Source of the DNA: Toxoplasma gondii ME49
Lineage: Eukaryota > Apicomplexa > Conoidasida > Eucoccidiorida > Sarcocystidae
Reading direction: 5' to 3'
DNA: 64,000 nucleotides
Assembly: GCF_000006565.2 (NCBI RefSeq)
Contig: NC_031480.1
Span: 140,144-204,143 of the forward strand
The notes below the pieces were generated by a model. That model was not told the DNA's origin. It made no database searches and worked only from the letters and a program-made list of their open reading frames with translations. The translations under genes and the position numbers were made by a program. Positions 55,258 through 64,000 of the stretch are shown here, piece by piece; positions within the stretch are counted from its first letter, which is position 1, and the number at the start of each line of letters is the position of its first letter.

Positions 55258-56649
55258 CTACCAAAAGAGAACACCGGTTTCGAAGCCCACCACCGGCTGG
55301 GCTTGACAGCAAGAATTTGACGCGTGTGTGTACCTTCCATAGGCGTTTCACTTCTCATGAAAGCTGATCAGCATACAGATGCTTCTGCGGACGTTCTGAA
55401 CCGCAAAGAACAGTCGAGCAAGATGCTCAGCGTCCCTGACAGCGCTGTCTAGGGTAATGAAAAAGATCTCTTATTATATAGCAGTTTCGAGTAACAGAAC
55501 TAGCATTACCCTCCCCCGGACTGCTCTGCAAACTCTGGTCCGATGCCACCGCCAAGAATGCGGTTTCTTTCGAAAACTTTTCGAGAACACAATGGCTGAA
55601 CACAGCTGACCTCTCCTCTCGTCTTTTCTCCCGTCAGTGTCTTTTCTGATGGTGGATGTGCCTTTCTTTCTTCCCCTGCAGAAACAAATGCAGGCATAAC
55701 GGTTGTTGACTGCGGCCCCTTCACAGAGGGCAATCCGTGCATCCACTCAGTAACATCGACAGTGTTTTGCATTCACCTCAAAACAAAAGGGGAAAGAAAA
55801 CCCGGTAACGAAAGTGCAAAGAGGTTCGACGTTTCTCTCGGATCCTCCACCCACTTATTTTCACACAAGCTGGTGAGAGTAATCTGCGAATGGGACCTCA
55901 CCCCGACCCGTCTGCCATGGCAGATGTCGTCCAGGAAGCAATCACAAATCAGAAAAATGGTTCTAGTGCCTCATGTTGCACCGGAAAGCGAGCGACATTT
56001 TAGTCTCATACTTTCTACTCTCTCAGAGACGCCCCCCCCTAAGAGCCTGCAGCCCGTTTTCCATTGCGCAGCCGTACTCCAGGTACAACGGCCATGTTAG
56101 CGAAAACCCCTGGATTTCTGCCGGATCGCCACGCTCGACGGCAGCAAAGGCCCACGCAGGAAACAATTACGAAACTCCGTCCATCCACGAGACGAAAAGC
56201 TCTTAATCTGAATCTTGCGTCACACCAACCGCGGAACGTCTACGATTCCGCAGCTTTTGCTTCACAACGAACGAGACAGCCCTTTTTCGTTCTGCTCCAG
56301 TGTTTGTTTTTCTTCCGTTCACGTTTGTTCAGAGTGCTTGCCAGTACCTAAGTATTATGCCACGTTTCACTCCACTGTCGTGCTTCACTTCTCACCAGCC
56401 CTTCTGATCTTTTGTTCCGCTGTCGGGGCAACTCCGTCTAGGATGGGTGTGCGTGCCGTGTGTCTGGTTTGGTAAGCAAAGTCCCCTGCCCATACTTATC
56501 CCGTTTGCAAACTGTTTCAGTGGATCGCCAGTCACTTTGTTTATGTTGAGAAAGACAGTTTTTTTCATCGTATGTTCTCATTGGCTCGGGGTGAGCAGAT
56601 GCATCGATCAGACGCACGCTTTTCAGCAGTGTCAGCGATCTCTTTGTTT
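55258..56649. other. Upstream region of the helical gene / 3' flank of the desulfurase gene
   Basis: Contains the probable 5' exon or exons and promoter of the helical minus-strand gene, including the candidate coding stretch 55506-55772. The plus-strand frame 55762-56100 and the frames at 55973-56475 have no family match. No repeat or RNA gene seen. Confidence 0.45.
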
Positions 56650-59600
56650 TTAGAATGTCTCGGCACCTCCAGTCAGCTCTCCGTTTTCGCGATCGGCAGA
56701 CAGATCAGCGGAGACACGCTCGGGCTTCCCGAAAAGCATATTCTCTGAGATCAGGAACCGAGCTAGAAGACGTCCAGCCACTGCCGCGTCGTTCAGCGTT
56801 GTGAAGCGTCCTGAGTGTGCCGGAGGACAGAGCCACGGCACGCACAAAAACAACAAATTCCGCGATGAAGAAATGGCAGAACACGCATGCAGCGGTGTTC
56901 CATCCGATGTTTCTCGCTTCCCTCTGCAGACATCGGTTCTATCCCTGTGTCCTCTCGCCTGTCTCATCCCGAAGTGCGGCAACTGCGTGACAAACAAGCA
57001 ATGCTACACGGGGCTAGTGCGACAAGTCCTCGAAGGGCGAGAGCGACACTGCCCCGCAGTCGGAAACCTGAGTGTTTTTGAGCTTCCCAAATGTGTGACT
57101 CCACCAAGAAAACGGTCCAAATAAAAACTCAAACCTTTGTCTCAGCCTACGCACCGCCTCAGCCACCGAGGGCGGCTATTTCAGTTAAACCCTAGAGCAC
57201 ACTCCAGAGACGCGGTTGTGTCAAAAATCACAGAGGAAGCAGTTGTTGCTCGAGTTGAAGTCTCTACGTTCTTGAAAATGTAGTGGTAATGGTCAACTAG
57301 TAGGCGCGCATAACAAGCGGGCTAATGCTGGAAGTTCTAGGCCGCAGACTGTAGCAATGCCTCCTGTCGGTTCTGCTGTCCACGACCCTGCTGCGTGTTT
57401 ATTAAGCACAGGAGTGGCACTCAGCTTGAGTCCATGGACAACCAGCATCTGGCTGACCGGTGTGGAGTGAAACTGCCGCGTCAATACTCACCAGTAGAAA
57501 TTCGAATGGTTCCCCGTGCCCACTTTCTGTCTAGCTGAATCGCCTGAAGCGTTGAACTCGTCAGTTCCCCAGAGCTGTGACACGTACACCCCGCCGAGAT
57601 ACACAGGCGGTCCTGAGAAACAAAGACACCGTCAGGCACTCGCGACTTGCCTGTTGCATTGCCCGTTATTCCGCCTTGCATCAACTTCCTCTAGAACGCT
57701 CGCGCAAAAGGGATTCAGTGACATCTCCGATGCACCTTCCACAACACGCTGCAAGGACGCCACCATCCACTCTGTACATCTATGCATGCGCACTCGCCAA
57801 CGGAGACATAGATAAGCATGTATTCACATTTATCATATGTATATATATATATATATATATATAGATGCATATAGATGTAGATGTAGATGTGTGTAGCGAT
57901 GTTCGTCCAGCAGAGACAGGAAGAAGACGAAGGCATGCATTCGTTTCGATAGGGCGAGAGACACGCGAGACAGTCGAGATGGTTGTTGTGTTTGTGTTTG
58001 AGTGGAGTTTGTCTCCGTTGCGTCCGCATTCGTCTTTTGGCAACAGCGACCTGCCCCCCATGACTCCTTTCTCTCTCGTCTGCAGATGCTTCTCTGTTTC
58101 AGTCGTCGATGCTGCGGAAGACTTACGCAGAGAAGTCTGACGATTTCCGGTCCGTCGGCGCCGCAAATCGACAGAGAAAGTGTGTTCGGGAGCGCGCCGT
58201 ACACTTCGGCGAAACTCTTCTCTTGTGCGTTGTCACCGCTCTCAAAGAATGCTCGGGCTCGTCGCAGAGGGCCGTTGATGCGGATGAGGTTGCCGACTGC
58301 GCAGAAACGGAGGAGCACTCAGACATCTTCACTGCTCACATTTTTTACTCCTTGGAACGAATTGGCCTCAGTCCCGACGAACTCCAGTTCTCCGCTTCGA
58401 CCGAGGAAGGGGAAGCAGGCGAGCTCGAGAGAAGAGCAGCTTCACGGGGAAGAAAGAAAGCAGAGAGACGAGCCGCCCATGAAAGAGAGTGACAAGTACA
58501 CACGCACTCTTCACATGTCTTTTTCGAGACCAGGATGGAGAAACAAACACAGCGTCACAACAGCCCCCGGCCACACTGAATGGCGTCGAGAAACACCGAC
58601 GCAAGAAGAGCAGGAAGAAGAGACCCGCGCTTCTCCCTCGGAGACGTCACGACCCAAGAAACCACACAGACATTGGACAGAAGAAGAAGTTACTGAAACT
58701 GAAAGGAAAAAGGACGCAACGAAGCGCAGACACAACGTAGAAAGAGACAGATGAGTGCTCACGTTTGTGCTCTTGGTGGAATCACGCATGCGGATGTGTC
58801 TGTGGCTGTGAGCGCGCGAGAGGAGTATCTGCTTCGCTGCTAGGAACTGCTGCACGCGGGCAACTAAAACGTACGTTGGTCTGGTGACCACTGAGTCAGG
58901 AGGAGCAGCTCGGCGAAGAACTGCTGAGTGAATTTGATCAAAGACTGTTCCATGTGTTTCGGGTGCGCCGAAAGGCTGCTTGCAGCCCCCTGTCTGTCCG
59001 AGAAAGATCCCCACTCGCCAGCGAACGACCCGCTGGCTCGATGCGACGCATCCGAGGCAAGCGCCGGTGGCAAAACCCGCGAGAAGCCCAACGACACGCA
59101 GACGCGACTGAGAGCCGACGCTGAAGCAGGGAAGACAGTGTCGCGCGGGCCGTCCTCGCGCTTTCGCTCGCAACTCGATCCCATGCGAAACGTCGAGGTG
59201 AGACTCGGCAGCCAGGAAAACGGCTTGTCTCCTTCGCCGTGGGGTGTACGTACACCCGGACCCGACGACGTCGCGGTTTGCTCCTCCGCGAACCCCGTCT
59301 TGGTGACCTGCGCTGCGCCTTCTCCCTCTCCAGCGACGCCTGGCTCCTCGCGCATCTGCCCTGCGTCTCCGCCTCTCCCCTCTCCCCCTTGGTTCGCCTC
59401 CTCGCTCCCGTCCTCCTCCTGAGGTGAATGTGCATCCCGGTCGCCGCCGCCGCGAGTCTCTGCGGAGGCTCCGGCCTCGGGGCTCTCGCCGTATCCCGTT
59501 GCCGGGGAAGTCAGCGGGCCAGGAGACGCAGAGCGAGGAAGAGGAGCAGCCGAGTCCGAAATCGTGGCGCGCGATCCCTGGGGCTCAGACCAACCCTGAG

Positions 59601-60648
59601 CTATCAGCTCACATGCCTTGCCCAGCGCCACACAGTATGGCACATTTTCTGTTCCCTGAAAACAGGAACGCAGTCCGGGCTTCACGCGTCCGCGTCAAAC
59701 GTCAGAGTTCCTAGAAAAACACCTCGGCCAACCTCGCATACCAGGCGGGAATCTGGCCGGAATCTGCACACAGCTTCAGCACAACGAGGCGGTAGAACCC
59801 CCAGACGAGGCGGAGGCCCTCACTGCAAACCGAAGACCTTTTGTTCTCTTTCCAGGCGCCACGGGCGATCCTGGAGTTGCTCGGGCAATCCCCAAAGACA
59901 CACAAAAAAAGGCTGACGACCTCCTGTGGCGCCCACACAGACTCGCGCACCGGTGGCCCTCCACCACCAAATACGCACCACGGAAATCCCAGTTCCGGTA
60001 ATCCTTCTGAGAAGTCCAGACCGCACAGCCCGCCGAAATCGTCTTCCTGGCGCCAGCTGTAACGACACCTCATTTGCCTCGACGAAGCCTTCCACATCCG
60101 CTAGACAGAGACGAATACGCCCCGGAACGCGCACACTCGGAAATAACCCATCAAAGAAAAATCACACAAAGGTATCAAATAAAACAAAAGCTGTTCGACA
60201 CGCTACACCCACACGCACAGTTACGTATACGTACAGACATATTCACATGCCCATATTAATAAATATACATATATACAAATATATAGAATTAGGAAAATAC
60301 AAATTATATGCGTGTATGTATATCTATATATACACGTAAATATATATACATATATGCTGGCTTTCTTCGAAGGCTAGTACGATTGAAAAGCACGTACACC
60401 TCGGAGTCTTCTTTCCTGTCCGCCCCCGTGAAGGAGCGGCCCTAAGCATGCTCGGGAACCGACGTAAAGAGCGCCGACGCCTTTGGGCGCGTAGATCTTG
60501 TGTCCTGCAACTGGGAGAAACCCGGAACCGCATGAAAACGAAAAAACACAGTGAAAGGCGAAGTCAGAGAAAAGGATACAGACAGACAGGCGAGAGAAAA
60601 CGGAGCAGACAAGACTCGAAAAAAGGCAAAACTGCCAACGAAAACAAA

Positions 60649-60685
<37 letters not shown>

Positions 60686-63600
60686 AAATATGTATATGCG
60701 CATGCATATTTGCAAATTTAGGGGCAAGACGCATTGCCTTTACAGTTCCTTCAACACTCCGTGCTGGAGACAGGGGAAGATGCTGCAGACGCTCACTCGT
60801 CACCAAGTCGGCGCCAAGCTGAGGAATATTCACTGGTATTTTGCCGAGCGACTGAGAGCAATCGACATGCAAGAGCGCATGCGGTGCGTGCTCTCGCACA
60901 ATCATGGCAACCTGCACAGCAAAGGAAAATACCGCTTCGGGATCTGGTCACGGCTTTTTCTCACACCAGACCCCATGCTGTTTTACACATGCATGCAATT
61001 GTGCAAAAAGCATACACATCCACAAAGCTACATCTTCTTATCCACCGTCATCCGCAAGTCCATCTAGACGTATTTATGCATATATATATATATATATAGG
61101 TGCACATGTGGTTACGTAGACATGGCGACATGCAACTTTGCAGCTGCATTTCACATGCAGATCCGTCTTGTTATGCCTGTACATTTGCATTAATATACAG
61201 ACAGACACATATGAACTCCTTCCACATGGTTTGCACTCTTGCACCTGAGCTCGCAGTGTTCCTCAAGGGGAAGCATTCGTTCACCTGCTTAGAATGTGCA
61301 GGCAGGTGAGTTTATGAAACATCTGAAGCCAGCCCAACTGGAGAGGCGGGAGCGGATCCACGCAAGTGCTCACACATACATTTGCATGCAAGCGTCTCTG
61401 TCCTCACAAACAAACCTAACGCAAACACCTAGACTGCATGTATGTATATATATATATATATATATACGATACTTATCGAAAGACAGGCCTATGCAGGAAT
61501 ACGTTCACATGTGGATTTGTACATGGAGCCTTGCGGAAAGTCGGATGCATCTTCGCTCGAGGAACGTAGAGCTTTTTCTATCTCTCCAAACAATTCACTG
61601 ATTTCAAACACCGCCACGGGAAACTCCAGTTTGCTCACCTTCTCGATAGGTTGCACTGCTCCAATTTCTGCATTCGCATGTGGGACGCTGACAAACGCAG
61701 TCTGAAGCGACAGGGAAAGAGAAGCCAAAAAACAGGGTACAGACTGTGACCCCAGTTACGGACAACAACCGAGTTCTTTACGCCTGCACACCAAGCTTAA
61801 GAGAGCCAAGAGTGTGAAAGTCAACATCAGACGCGAACGAGGATGTCAAAGACGCCACCAGCTCAGAGACACAGACACCCAAGTTCTTTACGCTTGAAAG
61901 CTCCTCTGCTGTTGAATGGTTTTCGCTCCGACACTCTCGGCATCCACAACAAACGTCACATATTTACTCACACGTCTCCTCTGTCGACGGAGACGCGTCA
62001 CCACTTCGCAGGGTAAAAGCCGAGCCTCGAGTGTCTGTTCCCGACTTCTACGGAGACAGATCATCTGGCTTGTTCACAAGTGCCCATCACAAAGGCCCTT
62101 CTGCCGCCTAGTAGATCCGCACCCTGGTGAGAAAAGACGCTGTATCAGTTCACGTGATCCTACACCTCATTCTCTACGTACACGCATCTCCCCGGGACTC
62201 AATAGAATCAAATATATATATAGGTATATATATATATATATATTGAGAGATAATTATACATCAGGTAGGTACGGAAACGCTAGTACAGAGACGAACATAA
62301 TTTGGTTAAGAGGGTCTCATGTGTATCGAAATGTCTTTTTTCGCTTGAGTTTGCACTTGTTCCTTAAGTGTGTGTGTGTGTATAGAGGAAAGATACTGGG
62401 CAGTCACCGTGGAAAGAAGAAATTCAGTTCCGCTTCACATGTCTGTCGCGCTTTTAGTTCTGCGTTTCTCGAACCCTCAAGCCAGGACCCGTTGCAAAGG
62501 AGCATTCCGGCGAAAGGCCGTTCCTCTGAAGCATGTTTCCTGCCGCTTGGCATTTCCCGGGTCCTACCTCGGCACGCAGCAGCCTCGAGAGAGCCTCGAG
62601 GTTTACGAAGCCGAAGCAGTCAACAGGACAAAATGTTACTTGGAAGCCGTGGTCTTCCTAAAAAAACAAACAGCAGCGGCTCGGCACAGAAACTGACTTT
62701 GTCCATGCCGTCGCCACTAAAACGCGTGCTTACGGCTACTGTTACCCACAACCTCAGTACAGGTATAGGAAGCCTATACACGCACATAGTCAGAGAGATA
62801 CCTACATAAACGTTCGCCATATATATATATATATATTTAGACACACTCCTCATATGTATACATATATCCATGTAATACTAAATATATATCAATGAGCATG
62901 TATATATATATATATTACGTAGACAATATGCAAAGGTATATGAATAGATGATTGAACACATCGGCGTTTTCGATCGGGGGTTCGTTGGGCAAATGGAGAC
63001 ACACGTGCACACACAGATGGACAGATATTAGGTACATATGTAATTTTGAACACACTCGCATGCAGCAGCTTATTGTTAGGGTGACATTTGAGAGACGGAA
63101 AGCATGAGTGTTTCCGGGCCTTTTCGTCTCGTTTTATTGTCTGTCGGTGAAAAACGGACCTCCAGAAATTTGCAGATCTCTAGGACTGCTGGGTGTTCGA
63201 TGCGAGTGGTCACGATGTGGCGGTCGAGGCCTTTTCGGCTCTGAGCAGTAGCGCCGCATTTGATTGCCCAGTTGAGGCTCTCTGTAGAGTGGAAGAACAG
63301 AAGAAAGAAGTCCGCAAGGCACTTCGCACACACGCCGACGGCTCCTCGAAACACAAATCAAGGCCACGGCATGCGGGTGAGTACGTCGAAGATAGCGTCT
63401 ACCTGCACCTGCATAGCAGTAAGCATTTTTCACGACTTTGACGATACGCCTTACTATTTGGGGAGCGCCTGCATGTGTGTAGGCTCGAATTTCTGCATGT
63501 GCCTTAACTGTTGAATGCTGACACAAATTCGTGCCAACACTTCGACTACCGGGTTTGCGTTTTACCAGAGTTGATACCTGTTGCGCCTGACGTGAAGAAG

Positions 63601-63712
63601 ATGGTCGACGGAGGGACGCCGAGGCAGCCGGCGACGCGTTCGCGCCCCTCCTCGAGCGCCGCCTTGTTGATTCTGCCGCGTTCGTGTGCACTTCCTGGAT
63701 TTCCAAAGAGGC
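56650..63712 (-). CDS. Class V aminotransferase: cysteine desulfurase / selenocysteine lyase family (5' end beyond right edge)
   Basis: Ten exons join in phase: 63578-63712, 63160-63281, 62568-62657, 61639-61701, 60797-60911, 60398-60510, 58875-59655, 58127-58296, 57492-57612 and 56650-56810, about 622 codons. Order of motifs: [86 protein letters not shown], and [19 protein letters not shown] with the PLP Lys at 60497-60499. Then come [38 protein letters not shown], the catalytic Cys loop [13 protein letters not shown] (Cys codon 57580-57582), and [15 protein letters not shown]. The first conserved strand (Leu-Asp-Asn-Asn-Ala type) must lie beyond base 64000 or in an unseen exon. Exon 58875-59655 carries a low-complexity insertion of about 200 residues, rich in Gly, Glu, Ser and Arg, between the GTEN motif and IRINGP. 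The enzyme releases S or Se from Cys or Sec using PLP (family knowledge). The loop is closer to selenocysteine-lyase-like members than to mitochondrial NFS1, a tentative call. Confidence 0.92.
57838..57866. repeat. (TA)n microsatellite in a desulfurase-like intron
   Basis: About 14 TA units followed by three gatgta units, in the intron between exons 58127-58296 and 57492-57612. Confidence 0.9.
60262..60356. repeat. TA-rich tract in a desulfurase-like intron
   Basis: Irregular TATA/TACA units over about 95 bases in the intron between exons 60398-60510 and 58875-59655. It ends about 40 bases from the exon donor. Confidence 0.75.
60651..60695. repeat. (TA)n microsatellite
   Basis: About 15 TA units, then gtataaatatgtata, in the intron between exons 60797-60911 and 60398-60510. 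Confidence 0.9.
61078..61467. repeat. Two (TA)n microsatellites in one intron
   Basis: Pure TA runs lie at about 61079-61098 and 61442-61466, inside the intron between exons 61639-61701 and 60797-60911. Confidence 0.85.
62209..62245. repeat. (TA)n microsatellite
   Basis: TA units with a single ggta interruption, in the intron between exons 62568-62657 and 61639-61701. A short (TG)n run follows at about 62370-62382. Confidence 0.85.
62818..62918. repeat. TA-rich cluster with two (TA)n runs
   Basis: TA runs at about 62818-62836 and 62899-62916 with TACATA interruptions between them, in the intron between exons 63160-63281 and 62568-62657. Confidence 0.85.
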
Positions 63713-64000
63713 CTGGCAGGACGAGGCGCAGCAAACCGAAAAAAAGCGGACTCGGAAGCACACATGGACGGCAGACAGTGGCTGGTCTCGGGAATGAGGA
63801 ATGAACACCAAGGACACCGAGGCGGGCATAAAGCGCGATCAGGTCGGAACGTGGACCACGCGTCAAGGAAAAGATTCACTAGGCAGGCGCGTACGAACAG
63901 CGGAGCGGAAACCGTTTCAGGGGAAGACGGAGATCTTTCACCTTGTCCGCCAAGCTGGGAGACGAGACGGCGCAACTTTCAGTTTGGAAATACGGATCTG
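63713..64000 (-). other. Probable intron of the desulfurase-like gene at the right edge
   Basis: Bases before the CCTGCCAG acceptor (63713-63720) read as intron: open frames here do not contain the expected N-terminal aminotransferase motifs, and the exon needs one leading base from an upstream exon. The missing 5' exons should lie past the window. Confidence 0.55.

Noticed and set aside
58002..58754. Plus-strand frames, including 58109-58492 with a plausible-looking protein
   Set aside because: They are antisense to desulfurase exon 58127-58296, which has clear family motifs and matching splice phases.
26808..62918. TA-rich runs as possible origins, CRISPR-like arrays or centromeric DNA
   Set aside because: They are short, scattered simple microsatellites without spacers, conserved units or long-range order.

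Overview
The window is nuclear DNA of an apicomplexan parasite of the Toxoplasma/Hammondia/Neospora group, most likely Toxoplasma gondii. The evidence is the combination of an AMA1-family surface antigen, many short GT-AG introns, GC-rich coding exons rich in Ser, Glu and Ala, long pyrimidine or purine tracts, and scattered (TA)n microsatellites. There are no operons, CRISPR arrays, rRNA genes or insertion sequences, and I recognised no tRNA. Most genes had to be rebuilt from exons by matching splice sites and reading phase, because single open frames miss them. All exon coordinates are my own reconstruction from the sequence.

Layout, left to right. (1) 1-1180, minus: N-terminal exons of a syntaxin-6-like Qc-SNARE, cut by the left edge. 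(2) 3190-5076, plus: a membrane-anchored staphylococcal-nuclease-fold protein. (3) 7435-17698, minus: a 14-exon gene for a multi-pass membrane protein of about 1951 residues that I do not recognise. (4) 20848-22587, minus: histone H2A.Z in three exons. (5) 24064-26336, plus: ribosomal protein eL43 (L37A) in three exons, divergent from H2A.Z. (6) 28970-30773, minus: a Ser-rich coiled-coil protein. (7) 32357 to 36310 or beyond, plus: a very large Ser/Glu-rich protein carrying a 27-bp minisatellite.

(8) 38342-43198, minus: a UBXN7/Ubx5-like UBA-UAS protein, a likely Cdc48/p97 cofactor. (9) 45811-48397, plus: translation elongation factor 1-gamma, whose first coding exon is apparently only the start codon. 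(10) 50040-53091, minus: an AMA1 paralogue, probably AMA2, in four exons. (11) 54230 to 55257 or beyond, minus: an unrecognised helical protein, 3' exons only. (12) 56650 to 63712 or beyond, minus: a class V aminotransferase of the cysteine desulfurase / selenocysteine lyase family with a large low-complexity insertion, cut by the right edge.

The genes do not form a single pathway. They mix housekeeping functions (translation, chromatin, trafficking, ubiquitin/Cdc48, sulfur or selenium metabolism) with one invasion-related surface protein. The least explained items are the 14-exon membrane protein, the poly-Ser minisatellite cluster shared by neighbouring genes, and the insertion-bearing desulfurase.
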